Assembly: GCF_017888565.1 (NCBI RefSeq)
Contig: NZ_JAGHFX010000018.1
Coordinates: 100,783 to 164,782 of the forward strand
Length of the DNA: 64,000 bases
DNA from: Clostridium sp.
Lineage (GTDB): Bacteria > Bacillota > Clostridia > Clostridiales > Clostridiaceae
Direction of reading: 5' to 3'
Shown here piece by piece: positions 9,101 to 18,475 of the stretch (the first letter of the stretch is position 1; each line of letters opens with the position of its first letter). Below the pieces are notes generated by a model that worked only from the letters and a program-made list of their open reading frames with translations, did no database searches and was not told the origin of the DNA. Both the position numbers and the translations under genes were made by a program.

Positions 9101-9147
9101 AAAGTATGTTGTAAAATGATTTATAAAATCATTTTACAACATACTTT
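9101..9147. terminator. Perfect 22-bp hairpin, bidirectional, ahead of dacF stop
   Basis: The arms 9101-9122 and 9126-9147 are exact reverse complements with a 3-base loop. On the minus strand the arm is followed by TTCTTTTCATA and on the plus strand by TTATTATTATA, so it could end dacF transcripts and back up rluD termination. Confidence 0.7.
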
Positions 9148-9168
9148 TTATTATTATAAATTTGGGGG

Positions 9169-10437
9169 TTATTTAAACCTAGGTCTTCTTCTTCTAAGGT
9201 TTCTTCTTCTTATGGATAAAATTAAGTATCTGATAAGAATTACAAAGATAATTGTTACTACTACAGCAATAACAATAAATTTAGGTGTAGATACTAGAGC
9301 AGAAAACTTTTCTTTTATTTTAATTTGGTTATTATATTCTCTGTTAGCTCCACTAACTAAATCTAAGGATGATATAGTTTCTCCATTGACATTTATCTTA
9401 GCTTTGAAAAGAGCATCACCTTTATTTATATTTTGTTTTCTTATATCTTTTTTTGAATAATTTACAGTATATGATGGTATTTCTTCTGATTTGTTCTTAG
9501 TATAATATAAGTCATCTTTAGCAAGTAAAGGGATAGAAATTTCATCATTAATTTTATATGTATCAAGAACGTCATTTTTATTTATAAGTTTTATAGTTTC
9601 AAAATTATCAAAACCATAATTAAATAATGGGCCTATATTTGTATAGAAGTTGTCCTTATCAGTAGCATTTAGGAAGGTTGCTACTAAAAATTGCCCATCT
9701 TTCATAGCGGTAGCAGTATATGTATGATTTGCTTCCGGAGTATATCCATTTTTACCAATATAGGCATATTGATAATAATAAGGAGTATATTCATTAAAAA
9801 GCTGGTTTCTATTTGTAGCCCATTTTTCACTTCCATCAGAAAATGGATGATTTACATATTTGTAAGATTCGGTTTGTGCAATTCTTACAAGATCTTCATT
9901 TTGATAAGCAGCTCTCATTATAAGTGCTAAATCATAAGCTGTAGTAACGTGTCCATCTTCATGTAAACCACTTGGATTTTTAAAATTTGTATCTAAGGCA
10001 CCAAGTTCCTTAGCTTTAGCATTCATAAGTTTTGCAAATTCTTCATTAGATCCAGAGATATACTCAGCCAATGCTTCAGCACAGTCGTTTCCAGATTCTA
10101 ATAAAAGACCAAGCATAAGTTCTTCAACAGTATAAACTTCTCCTTTAGCTATACCAATTGCAGATCCATCTACTAAAGTTGGTTTTTCACCAATAGTAAC
10201 TTTATCACTTAACTTTGCATTTTCTAAAACAATTAATGCAGTCATTACCTTAGTTGTTGAGGCAGGCTCATATTGAGTATGCTCATTTTTAGAATAAATA
10301 ATCTTACCTGTTCTTCCATCCATTAGTACTGCACCTTCAGAATATACTGGAGGTAATTCAGTAGCTTTTACATTAACAGCAAAAATACTGTATATAAAAA
10401 TAGTAAATAGGAAGATTCTTTTTATAAACTCTTTCAT
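9169..10437 (-). CDS. dacF: D-alanyl-D-alanine carboxypeptidase (PBP5/DacF type)
   Basis: A 422-residue penicillin-binding protein that trims the terminal D-Ala of peptidoglycan stem peptides. A signal peptide spans residues 1-25 (cleavage near NVKA). The catalytic motifs are SxxK at 60-63 (STTK) and SGN at 115-117. The third motif, normally KTG, reads K229-N-G231 in GKNGYTPEANHT. A PBP5_C-like beta domain and a C-terminal membrane segment (about 385-410) with a basic tail follow. ATG 10437 is preceded by GGGAGAATTAAT on the minus strand. It is divergent from the broken comEA. Confidence 0.93.
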   Translation of the reverse strand: MKEFIKRIFLFTIFIYSIFAVNVKATELPPVYSEGAVLMDGRTGKIIYSKNEHTQYEPASTTKVMTALIVLENAKLSDKVTIGEKPTLVDGSAIGIAKGEVYTVEELMLGLLLESGNDCAEALAEYISGSNEEFAKLMNAKAKELGALDTNFKNPSGLHEDGHVTTAYDLALIMRAAYQNEDLVRIAQTESYKYVNHPFSDGSEKWATNRNQLFNEYTPYYYQYAYIGKNGYTPEANHTYTATAMKDGQFLVATFLNATDKDNFYTNIGPLFNYGFDNFETIKLINKNDVLDTYKINDEISIPLLAKDDLYYTKNKSEEIPSYTVNYSKKDIRKQNINKGDALFKAKINVNGETISSLDLVSGANREYNNQIKIKEKFSALVSTPKFIVIAVVVTIIFVILIRYLILSIRRRNLRRRRPRFK

Positions 10438-10595
10438 ATTAATTCTCCCACAATAAACTTATTACATATAGACAAAAATATTTTAACAGAAATAAATGAA
10501 TCATTCTATATTTTATAAATATTTAAACAAAATTCGTTAAATTTTTAATAAAAAGTTAATAATTAAGATAAAGATTTATCAATTAGAGGTGATTT

Positions 10596-11270
10596 ATGGA
10601 TAAAGGAATAGAAAAATTTGTGACTAAACGAAATATAGTATTAAGTATATTAGTTTTCTTATGTGTGATAACATCATTTATCTTATACGGAAGGAATAAA
10701 TCAAAGGTATTTAAAGACGAGTATATGAAAAATATATTTGTAGAGGAATAAGCTCCTGATGATGATAGTGTTGAAGTTAATTCGGAGTCTATAAAAGAGG
10801 GAAATGGAGAAGGTCAACTAACTAAAAGCACTAAAATGATAATTGTTGAGATAAAAGGAGAAGTTGTTAATCCAGATGTTTATGAAATAAGTGAAGGAAG
10901 TATAATTAGGGATTTAATAACTAAAGCAGGAGGATTAACTAATGAAGCTAACATAGATAAAATAAATAGAGCTGATAAATTAAGAGATAATCAACTTATA
11001 GTTATACCAAATAAAAATGACTTATCAAATGGAAATACTAATATAAATATTAGTGCAGAAGGCAGTGGTTCAGGAGATGGAGCCATTAATATTAATACTG
11101 CAAGTCTAGAAGAGCTTCAAAAAATAAATGGAGTAGGAGAAGTTAAAGCGAAAAGTATAATTGAGTATAGAGAGAAAAATGGAGGGTTTAAATCAATAGA
11201 TGAAATGAAAAATATAGAAGGAATAGGTGATAAAACTTTTGAAAAGATGAAAGATAAAATAACAATATGA
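10596..11270 (+). pseudogene. comEA: comEA-like DNA-uptake protein split by one in-frame TAA
   Basis: One continuous frame runs from ATG 10596 (GAGGTGATTT upstream) to 11270, interrupted only by TAA at 10749-10751 (codon 52). Before the stop there is a short cytoplasmic tail and one membrane segment (NIVLSILVFLCVITSFILY). After it, an acidic linker (APDDDSVEVNSE) leads to an SLBB domain (IVEIKGEVVNPDVYEISEG) and a ComEA helix-hairpin-helix pair (NINTASLEEL, GVGEVKAKSIIEYR). This is the normal ComEA order. The piece after the stop could start at ATG 10836 but has no ribosome binding site and would lack the membrane anchor. It could be a pseudogene, a sequencing error or, less likely, stop read-through. 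Confidence 0.85.
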
Positions 11271-11363
11271 TTTAAAAAAAATTCAAATCTATAATGTTAT
11301 AGATTTATTATTTATGATAAAATTAAATATATAATTATCTAATTTAAGGGGGGAGAATGGGAT

Positions 11364-11579
11364 ATGGATATAGTTTTAAATACACTTATGAATTTAGGAT
11401 TAAGCTTATTATTTGGAGCGGTTGGAATATTAGTATTAGTGATTGGGTATAAAATATTTGATGCTATAATACCAGCTGATTTTAATAAAGAGTTAGAAAA
11501 GGGGAACATAGCAGTGGCTATATTTTTAGCTGGAGCTTTAATTGGAATAGCAATAATAGTGTCACAAGTTGTAAAATAA
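11364..11579 (+). CDS. DUF350 small membrane protein
   Basis: A 71-residue protein with two hydrophobic segments (about 8-30 and 48-68) around a charged loop (DFNKELEKGN). This is the pattern of DUF350 proteins (half-length form), including the N-I-A-V-A-I-F-L-A-G motif. Function unknown. GGGGGGAG upstream gives a strong ribosome binding site for ATG 11364. Confidence 0.8.
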   Translation: MDIVLNTLMNLGLSLLFGAVGILVLVIGYKIFDAIIPADFNKELEKGNIAVAIFLAGALIGIAIIVSQVVK

Positions 11580-11737
11580 GTTAGTGTAATATGGGTGAGG
11601 AGTATTATTCTTTGCCCATTTGTTATTATGACAGTTATGTGACAGAGGCTTTTAAATTGGAGTCTTTAATGTTATAATAAATTGAATTTAGGAAACTATA
11701 AATACAGAAGATTAGAAAAATCCTAGGGGGGATTATT

Positions 11738-12409
11738 ATGATAAGAAAATTTTTAATGATGTTAATTAGCGGAATAATGGTTACATCACTAGTAGCTTGT
11801 AGTGGAAATTCAAATGATAAGGTAGCAAAAACAGCTCAAGAACCACCTAAAGTTGAAGAAAGGAAATTTATAGGCGAAGGTGTGTGGGCAGAAGACTATA
11901 CAAAAGATCAAGTAACTGTTTTAAATGATGAAATAAGATCAAGAATAGAAGAAGTAGCTACTTTTTATGATTTAGAGTATTCTAAAGAAGAAAAAGTTAC
12001 AGAAGAAAATGGGGAAACTATAAACGATAACCATATATATATAGATAATTTAAATCCTGAACCAAACAGAATGGAAAGTATGTATTATGGATTTAAGATG
12101 TATGGAGCAGATATGTCTAGTGGAAGCTTAAATTTAAAAATAGGATTTAAGTTAGATATAGACTTAATAAAAACTGAAGAAAAGTTTAATATTGAAGAAA
12201 CATCTATAGCAAAGTTCTCAGAAGCTATGACAAATAATCCTGAAAGAGATTATTCAGATTTAGATAGCCAAATAAAAGATATAGTTATAAATCAAAATAG
12301 CAATGGAACTATAGAAACAAATTTAAATGGATTAGTAGAAACAATAACAATAAAAGATGATTTCTTGCTATACAAAGTAGATTCTAAAAACTATGATTTT
12401 AAAAAATAG
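11738..12409 (+). CDS. Putative lipoprotein of unknown function
   Basis: A 223-residue protein with a lipoprotein signal: basic MIRK, a hydrophobic core, then lipobox LVAC with Cys21. The rest is soluble, acidic and without a domain I recognise. A strong GGGGGG ribosome binding site precedes ATG 11738, and TTATAATAA around 11670 may be a -10. It is probably anchored on the outer face of the membrane. Confidence 0.75.
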   Translation: MIRKFLMMLISGIMVTSLVACSGNSNDKVAKTAQEPPKVEERKFIGEGVWAEDYTKDQVTVLNDEIRSRIEEVATFYDLEYSKEEKVTEENGETINDNHIYIDNLNPEPNRMESMYYGFKMYGADMSSGSLNLKIGFKLDIDLIKTEEKFNIEETSIAKFSEAMTNNPERDYSDLDSQIKDIVINQNSNGTIETNLNGLVETITIKDDFLLYKVDSKNYDFKK

Positions 12410-12445
12410 TACATACTTTAATTTTTAATTTAGGAGGATATAAAA

Positions 12446-12868
12446 TTGGTAGATAGAGAAGATATAGGAATGGATAATGGAGAAGAAGTGGTTAATAATG
12501 AAATAATAAATAATGAAGAGTTAAATAAAAATCTTGAAGATAATAATACTAACGAAAATTATGATAATAAAGATAGTAAAGTTATAGAGGAGTATAATGA
12601 TATTAATGAAGAAGTAAAGGAAGATGGAAAGTCAGTTAAGTTTATAAAAAGACTTTTAGCGGCAACTATAGATCAAATAGTAGCTATAGCATTAGCTTTA
12701 CTTTTATTATTAGTTTTTGATCTTATATTAAGATTTGTAGGTCTTTATATTGCAGAAAGGCAGCCAATGTTCTTGATAATATATGTAATAACTAATATAC
12801 TTTATAGTACAATTTGTGAATCAACAAAACTTGGAAGAACTATAGGAAAAAAGACAATGTTAAAATAA
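12446..12868 (+). CDS. RDD-family membrane protein, short form
   Basis: A 140-residue protein. Residues 1-65 are an Asn/Glu-rich, low-complexity cytoplasmic tail; then RLLAATIDQ begins an RDD-like domain with two membrane segments, ending in GRTIGKKTMLK. Typical RDD proteins continue past the G-T-G-K motif into a third helix, which is missing here, so it may be C-terminally shortened. TTG 12446 is 8 bases after AGGAGG and is the likely start. Function unknown. Confidence 0.7.
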   Translation: MVDREDIGMDNGEEVVNNEIINNEELNKNLEDNNTNENYDNKDSKVIEEYNDINEEVKEDGKSVKFIKRLLAATIDQIVAIALALLLLLVFDLILRFVGLYIAERQPMFLIIYVITNILYSTICESTKLGRTIGKKTMLK

Positions 12869-12887
12869 ACATTAATTAGGAGATAGC

Positions 12888-14240
12888 ATGAGAAAAGGAA
12901 GTACAGTACAAGTCAAAATAGATAAAACAGAATTCCCATCCGTTGGAGTTGGCACTTTAGAAGGAAAAAAGATATATGTAAAAGGTGCTTTCCCAGGACA
13001 AGTGGTAAGTGGTAGGGTAAAAAAGAAAAGAGAAGGCTTTGCGGAATTAAAGCTTTTATCTGTAGATGAAAGAGCTGATTATGAAATAGATGCGCCTTGT
13101 GAATGCTTTGGAGTTTGCGGTGGTTGCACATCACAAAACTTAACTTATGATAAACAATTAGATTTATTGAGTGAAGAAGTTAAGGCATTATTCAAAGATG
13201 CTGATATACCTATGGGAGAGTATTTAGGTGTTGTAGGTAGCAAGGAACAATGGGAGTACAGAAATAAAATGGAATTTACCTTTGGAGATTTCGAAAAAGG
13301 TGGAGAATTAACTTTAGGCATGCATATGAAGGGAAAATCCTTTGGGATTATAACTGTTGATAAATGCTTAATAATTGATGAAGATTTTAGAACTGTAATA
13401 AGAGAAACAGTAAATTATTTTAAGGATAAAAACTTACCTTATTATAGAGTTATGAAAAGAGAAGGTTACTTAAGACACTTAGTTATAAGAAAAGCAATAA
13501 ACACTGGTGAATTAATGGTTAATATAGTTACTACAACACAAATAGATTTTGACTTATCAGAGTATGTAGACTTACTAAAATCACAAAATTATAAAGGGAA
13601 ATTAGTATCTATATTACATACTGAAAATAATTCCTTCTCAGATGCTGTAGTACCTGAAAAAGTAAATTTATTATTTGGAAAAGACTATATAACAGAAAAT
13701 TTATTAGGTTTACAATTTAAAATATCACCATTTTCATTCTTCCAAACTAATACTAAAGGAGCTGAAAGTCTTTATAGTATAGTTAGAGATTTTATGGGAG
13801 AGTCAAATGATAAGGTTGTATTTGACCTTTACTGTGGTACAGGAACTATAGGGCAAATTGCAGCTTCAAATGCTAAAAAAGTAGTTGGTATAGAACTTAT
13901 AGAAGAAGCTGTAGAAGCAGCAAAAGAAAATGCAAAGCTAAATAATTTAAACAACTGTGAGTTTTTAGCTGGTGATGTTGCAGAAATAATAAAAAATGTT
14001 AAAGATAAACCAGATATTATAATATTAGATCCACCAAGAAGTGGAGTGCATCCAAAAGCGTTAGAATACGTAATTAAATTCAATGCTAAGGAAATAATTT
14101 ATGTATCATGCAATCCTAAAACTTTAGTAGAAAATTTAAAGGACTTAATAGGAGCTGGATACAAAGTTGTTCAAAGTACTGTTAAGGATATGTTCCCAAA
14201 CACTCCTCATGCTGAGGTTGTTGTTAAGTTAGTGAAGTAA
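12888..14240 (+). CDS. rlmD: 23S rRNA (uracil-5-)-methyltransferase, RlmD/RumA family
   Basis: A 450-residue SAM-dependent RNA m5U methyltransferase. The N-terminal TRAM domain (about 1-60) is followed by a 4Fe-4S cysteine set (C71, C73, C77, C80 in [10 protein letters not shown]). The Rossmann methyltransferase domain has [11 protein letters not shown] for [12 protein letters not shown], and the nucleophile in YVSCNPKTL. The family includes several position specificities, so the exact uridine is not certain. ATG 12888 is preceded by AGGAGA. Confidence 0.9.
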   Translation: MRKGSTVQVKIDKTEFPSVGVGTLEGKKIYVKGAFPGQVVSGRVKKKREGFAELKLLSVDERADYEIDAPCECFGVCGGCTSQNLTYDKQLDLLSEEVKALFKDADIPMGEYLGVVGSKEQWEYRNKMEFTFGDFEKGGELTLGMHMKGKSFGIITVDKCLIIDEDFRTVIRETVNYFKDKNLPYYRVMKREGYLRHLVIRKAINTGELMVNIVTTTQIDFDLSEYVDLLKSQNYKGKLVSILHTENNSFSDAVVPEKVNLLFGKDYITENLLGLQFKISPFSFFQTNTKGAESLYSIVRDFMGESNDKVVFDLYCGTGTIGQIAASNAKKVVGIELIEEAVEAAKENAKLNNLNNCEFLAGDVAEIIKNVKDKPDIIILDPPRSGVHPKALEYVIKFNAKEIIYVSCNPKTLVENLKDLIGAGYKVVQSTVKDMFPNTPHAEVVVKLVK

Positions 14241-14360
14241 TTGTAAATTCTTATAGAACTTTAACTTTTCCAAATACACTTTAGCTTTAATGAAGTTAAA
14301 ATTAAAGAAATATGAGAAAAATAAAGTAAAATAATAAAAAAATAAAGTTAAAAAATAATA

Positions 14361-14399
14361 AAAAAGAGCTAAACTAGAAAATTGTTTAGCTCTTTTTTA
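14361..14399 (+). terminator. Intrinsic terminator after rlmD
   Basis: AAAAAGAGCTAAAC (14361-14374) pairs with GTTTAGCTCTTTTTT (14384-14398). It is strong, with the T-run in the arm. Confidence 0.85.
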
Positions 14400-14525
14400 T
14401 TAAATTTGAAAATGATAATGAATAATTGACAACATCTGATTAATAGCTTAAATTAAAAATTATTATATAAAAAACTACTAATGATAAAGATTTTAAAAAA
14501 GCAGAAAAGTTTATTAGTAGATCTA

Positions 14526-14725
14526 TTATCTTTTTATAACCAGGTAGTTTTTTATAAATTTATCCATTAAAACATATATTGTTAAATCACTTTTTTTAAC
14601 TGTAGCATTCTTTGCTCTAACATGTTCACTGCTTTCATTAGAAACAGGTATTGTTGTGAATGCTACTATATTATTTTGTAGAAGTTCTAATATTTTTGGA
14701 TGACCTCTAATAGAAAAAACATTAT
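14526..14725 (-). pseudogene. Unidentified protein-like fragment, no start
   Basis: On the minus strand an open frame ends at 14526 and reads SIRGHPKILELLQNN, then SSEHVRAKNATVKKSDLT and YVLMDKFIKNYLVIKR. Composition looks protein-like rather than random, but there is no ATG with a ribosome binding site, and the upstream end runs antisense into the WYL remnant. I do not recognise the family. Confidence 0.3.
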
Positions 14726-14742
14726 TATAATAAAACTTTTGG

Positions 14743-14934
14743 TTGATGAATTTCTTAGGAAAAATGATTGAACATTGTGGCGAAGAAAATATTAAGACCT
14801 ATAAAATTGATAAATTACTTATAGATTTACTATTTATTAATGATAATTTTGGATATAATCTTTTGCTGAGCTTTGGTAATAAGTGTGAATGTTTGGAACA
14901 TATTAATATAAGAGAAGAACTTATTAAAAAATAA
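14743..14934 (+). pseudogene. C-terminal remnant of a WYL-domain transcriptional regulator
   Basis: About 63 codons in frame, ending NLLLSFGNKCECLEHINIRE. This resembles the last 60 residues of HTH-WYL regulators (the SFG..C.VLEP..IREE pattern). There is no HTH or WYL core upstream and no plausible ribosome binding site for the TTG at 14743. I read it as a decayed gene. Confidence 0.5.
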
Positions 14935-14957
14935 AAATATGTTATATATAATTAGTT

Positions 14958-14987
14958 AAAGCGCCACTTAGGTGCTTTTTATTTTTA
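14958..14987 (+). terminator. Terminator after the WYL remnant
   Basis: AAAGCGCC and GGTGCTTT pair (one G-T wobble) around ACTTA, followed by TTATTTTTATTT. It supports the idea that a real gene once ended here. Confidence 0.7.
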
Positions 14988-15135
14988 TTTAAGTTATTAG
15001 AAAAGCACTATATATATATTTATATATGCGATTATTATTATTTTATTTATTAGATATAGTACGTATTTTTCTGGTGAAAAAATATATTTATAAGATATTG
15101 TTGTTTTAAAATTGTGAAAAATTTAGGGAAAACAG

Positions 15136-15181
15136 TTGACTTATACGAATAATATGTGTAACATATATAATATAATTCGTA
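15136..15181 (+). promoter_or_regulatory. Promoter and inverted CGAA boxes upstream of purine genes
   Basis: TTGACT (15136-15141) is followed after 17 bases by TAACAT, with TG just before it. TACGAAT (15144-15150) and ATTCGTA (15175-15181) form an inverted repeat overlapping the spacer and start region; a further ACGAAT lies at 15197. CGAA-centred boxes recall PurR operators of Firmicutes (inference). No guanine or adenine riboswitch core is visible. Confidence 0.4.
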
Positions 15182-15227
15182 ATAATAGATGTGGTAACGA
15201 ATGAAAAACAAAGTGGAGGAATTGTTA

Positions 15228-16514
15228 ATGTTAGAGAAAATATTTAAATTTCAAGAACGTAATACTAATGCAAGAATAGAAATAACTGCAGGTATAACTA
15301 CATTTATGACAATGGCATATATTTTAGTTTTACAACCTATGTTTATGGGAGCAGCTGGAATGGATGTAGGAGCAGTTACAGTTGTTACTGCTATATTATC
15401 AGCGGTATTTAGTATATTTATGGGTATATATACAAATTTACCATTTGCCTTAGCACCAGCTATGGGAAGCAATGCATTCTTTGCATATACTTTAGTTGCA
15501 GGTGGAATAGTTAACTGGGAAACTGGATTAGGTATGGTATTTATTTCAGGAGTAATATTTATCCTTTTAACTGTGCTTGGGCTTAGGGAAGTTATAGTTA
15601 ATTTAATTCCTAAGAATATTAAATATGCAATTGGTGTTGCAGTTGGCTTTTATATAGTTTTATTAGGATTTAAAAATGGAGGCTTAATGAGCCTTGAAGG
15701 TGGAAGTATTGCTATGGGAGATGTTAAATCTCAAGGAGTTTTACTTACTATAATAGGTTTAGTAATAGTAGTATTTTTACAGGTTAGAAAAGTAAAAGGT
15801 GGAGTTTTAATTGCAATTATATTAACTACTATAATTGGTATTCCAATGGGAATTACAAATGTACCAGAAAGTTTAATTACAATGCCACCATCAATAGAGC
15901 CAATAGTATTTAAGCTTGATATATTGGCAGCATTAAAATGGAGCTTTTTTCCACTGATGTTTACATTCTTTGTTGGAGATTTCTTTTCTACTTTAGGAAC
16001 ATTACTAGGAGTTTCTGCAAAAGCAAATCTTTTAGATGAAGAAGGTAATTTACCAAATATAAACAAACCATTTTTGGTTGATGCAATTGCAACAGTAGTC
16101 GGAGCATTATTTGGTTCTACAGTTGTTACAACTTATATTGAGTCAGCAGCAGGCGTAGAAGAAGGTGGAAGAACTGGATTTACAGCAGTTGTAGCAGGAA
16201 TTTGTTTTGCATTAACAATGTTTATTACTCCAATTGCAGGAATGATACCAAGTGAGGCAACAGCACCAGCTTTAATATTAATAGGGTTATTAATGATTAC
16301 AGGTGTTAAAGATATTGAGTTTAATGATTTCACAGAAGCCTTCCCTGCTTTTGCTACAATAGTATTTACAGCATTTACTTCAAGTATTTCAAATGGTATA
16401 AGTATAGGAATTATTTCTTATATGGTAACAAAAGTTATGGCAGGAAGGTTTAAAGATTTAAATTGGGGAATCTATATATTATCAATTCCGTTAATAGCAT
16501 ATTTTATAATATAG
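15228..16514 (+). CDS. NCS2-family purine permease (guanine/hypoxanthine or adenine type)
   Basis: A 428-residue membrane transporter with about 12 hydrophobic segments. It belongs to the PbuG/AzgA branch of NCS2, shown by the N-terminus (FKFQERNTNARIEITAGITTFMTMAYI), the NALAPAMG-like segment FALAPAMGSNAFFAY and ESAAGVEEGGRTGFTAVV. I chose ATG 15228 because GGAGG lies 8 bases upstream; the longer ATG 15201 has no ribosome binding site. It lies 10 bases before adenine deaminase, so adenine or hypoxanthine is the likely substrate. Confidence 0.9.
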   Translation: MLEKIFKFQERNTNARIEITAGITTFMTMAYILVLQPMFMGAAGMDVGAVTVVTAILSAVFSIFMGIYTNLPFALAPAMGSNAFFAYTLVAGGIVNWETGLGMVFISGVIFILLTVLGLREVIVNLIPKNIKYAIGVAVGFYIVLLGFKNGGLMSLEGGSIAMGDVKSQGVLLTIIGLVIVVFLQVRKVKGGVLIAIILTTIIGIPMGITNVPESLITMPPSIEPIVFKLDILAALKWSFFPLMFTFFVGDFFSTLGTLLGVSAKANLLDEEGNLPNINKPFLVDAIATVVGALFGSTVVTTYIESAAGVEEGGRTGFTAVVAGICFALTMFITPIAGMIPSEATAPALILIGLLMITGVKDIEFNDFTEAFPAFATIVFTAFTSSISNGISIGIISYMVTKVMAGRFKDLNWGIYILSIPLIAYFII

Positions 16515-16524
16515 GAGATATAAG

Positions 16525-18309
16525 ATGAAAATTTTACCTAGGGACAAAAAAGGACTAATTGAAGCAGCAATAGGAAAGAGACCTTGTGATTTAGTTATAA
16601 AAAATGCAAATATAGTTAATGTTTTTACTGGAGAAATATATATTGGTGAAATAGGGATCTATGATGGATTTATTGCGCATATAAGTACAAGCGTTGATAA
16701 TAGAGATATGGAAAATATAGAGTCTAAGAAGTACTATGATGCAGAAGGTCAATTTGTAATTCCAGGACTTATAGATAGCCATATACATATAGAAAGTACT
16801 CTTATGACACCAAGAGGCTTTGCAAGAGAAGTTATACCATATGGAACAACTACTGTTGTAACAGATCCTCATGAAATTGCTAATGTTCATGGAATAAGAG
16901 GAGTTAAATATATGCACGATAGCAGCGAAGGTCTGCCGATGAGGCAGTATGTTTTAGCACCATCATGCATTCCGGCTGTTTTAGGACTTGAGAATTCGGG
17001 AGCAGAGTTTTTTAGTGAAGAGATTGAAGAGCTTCTTAAATTAGATAGAATCATAGGATTAGGGGAAGTTATGGATTTTGTAGGAGTTATCGAAAATAGC
17101 GATAGAATGGTTTCTATATTAAACGAAGCTGAAAAAAGAGGTAGCTTTATACAAGGACATGCACCATTCTTAAGTGGAAGAATGCTATCGTCTTATTTAT
17201 GTGGGGGAGCAACTACAGATCATGAGAGTAGGACGTCTCAAGAGGCTAGGGACAAAATTAGAAATGGAATGTATGTAGATGCAAGAGAAAGTTCTATATC
17301 TAAAAATGTTAGCGAAATAGTTAAAGGTGTAAAAAACTTTAGATATTTAGATAATTTAACATTATGTACAGATGATAGGGAAGCAGATGAAATAATTAAA
17401 AATGGACATATAAATGATGTTGTTAAAACAGCAATAAATTCAGGACTTGATCCTATAGATGCTATAAGATGTGCAACTTTGAATTCAGCAAGAGAAATAG
17501 GCGTTACTAATTTGGGGGGGATAGCGCCAGGGTATGTAGCTGACTTAGTAATATTAGAAAGTTTACATGATATGAAGGTCAAAGCTGTAATATTTGATGG
17601 GAAGTTAGTTGCTGAAAATGGAAAACTAATTACTGAAATAAGTGATAAGATGTTTGATTTAGAGACAGAAAATTCTGTTCATATAAGTAATTTATCTTTA
17701 GATGATTTTAAATTAAAAGCTCAAATAGAAAATGGAGAAGCTAAAGTTAACGTAATAAAATATAATAGTCAATTATCTTCGGCTACAGAAATCATAGAAG
17801 AAGTGGTTACTATTAAAAATGGAACTGTAGTACTTGATGATAAGGATGATTTAAAATTTGTTATAGTTATTAATAGGCATGGGAAGTTAGATACAAAATC
17901 TATTGGATTAGTTAGAGGATTTGGGATAAATAAAGGGGCAATAGGAAGTACTATTTCTCATGATAGTCATAACCTAACTATAGTTTATAGTGATATAAAT
18001 GAGGCAATGAAAGTTGCAGAGGATTTAATATCCATTGGTGGTGGAATAAGCTGTGCAGTAGATGGGGAGATAAAAGAGCATATTCAATTAGAAGTAGCAG
18101 GACTTATGACAAATAAAAGAGCTTCTGAAATAGCTATAGTTGCAGAAAGAATGAAAGAAGTACTTAGAAGTATAGGATTAACAGAAATAAAAAATCCACT
18201 TTTAAGAATTGTTACATTAGCACTTCCAGTAATACCAGAAGGTAAGATGTCAGATTTAGGTTTAATAAATGTAAATAAAAAAGAGATAGTTAATATCTTT
18301 AAAAAATAA
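16525..18309 (+). CDS. ade: Adenine deaminase
   Basis: A 594-residue amidohydrolase that converts adenine to hypoxanthine and ammonia. Metal-binding residues are visible in DSHIHIESTL (about residues 87-96), PHEIANVHG and GHAPFLSG. The C-terminal adenine deaminase domain follows (SHDSHNLTIVYSD, GGGISCAVDGEI). Length fits the AdeC family. It forms an operon with the upstream permease: uptake followed by salvage through hypoxanthine. Confidence 0.95.
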   Translation: MKILPRDKKGLIEAAIGKRPCDLVIKNANIVNVFTGEIYIGEIGIYDGFIAHISTSVDNRDMENIESKKYYDAEGQFVIPGLIDSHIHIESTLMTPRGFAREVIPYGTTTVVTDPHEIANVHGIRGVKYMHDSSEGLPMRQYVLAPSCIPAVLGLENSGAEFFSEEIEELLKLDRIIGLGEVMDFVGVIENSDRMVSILNEAEKRGSFIQGHAPFLSGRMLSSYLCGGATTDHESRTSQEARDKIRNGMYVDARESSISKNVSEIVKGVKNFRYLDNLTLCTDDREADEIIKNGHINDVVKTAINSGLDPIDAIRCATLNSAREIGVTNLGGIAPGYVADLVILESLHDMKVKAVIFDGKLVAENGKLITEISDKMFDLETENSVHISNLSLDDFKLKAQIENGEAKVNVIKYNSQLSSATEIIEEVVTIKNGTVVLDDKDDLKFVIVINRHGKLDTKSIGLVRGFGINKGAIGSTISHDSHNLTIVYSDINEAMKVAEDLISIGGGISCAVDGEIKEHIQLEVAGLMTNKRASEIAIVAERMKEVLRSIGLTEIKNPLLRIVTLALPVIPEGKMSDLGLINVNKKEIVNIFKK

Positions 18310-18312
18310 TAA

Positions 18313-18366
18313 AAATATGGATATCTTCAAAAAAGGATAAGTTTGATTTGAAGATATCCTATATTT
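18313..18366 (+). terminator. Hairpin copy A, after ade
   Basis: AATATGGATATCTTCAAA pairs with the stretch TTTGAAGATATCCTATATT, then TATTTTG. The arms recur almost exactly at 19126-19176. Confidence 0.7.
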
Positions 18367-18475
18367 ATTTTGAATATTAAAGTTGATATGCGAGCATTGT
18401 TTAAATACTATCATGCTGATAGTATTATTTAGGGCTTAATCTTATGAAGAATATTAAATCGGGGTGAAATTTTTG

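Noticed and set aside
9092..9460. 122-codon open frame on the + strand
   Set aside because: It is antisense to the 3' end of dacF, begins inside the 22-bp palindrome and has no ribosome binding site; the minus-strand protein has clear PBP5 motifs.
15000..15227. Guanine/adenine riboswitch before the purine permease
   Set aside because: The paired loop motifs and three-way junction core of purine aptamers are absent; CGAA boxes and a promoter explain the region better.
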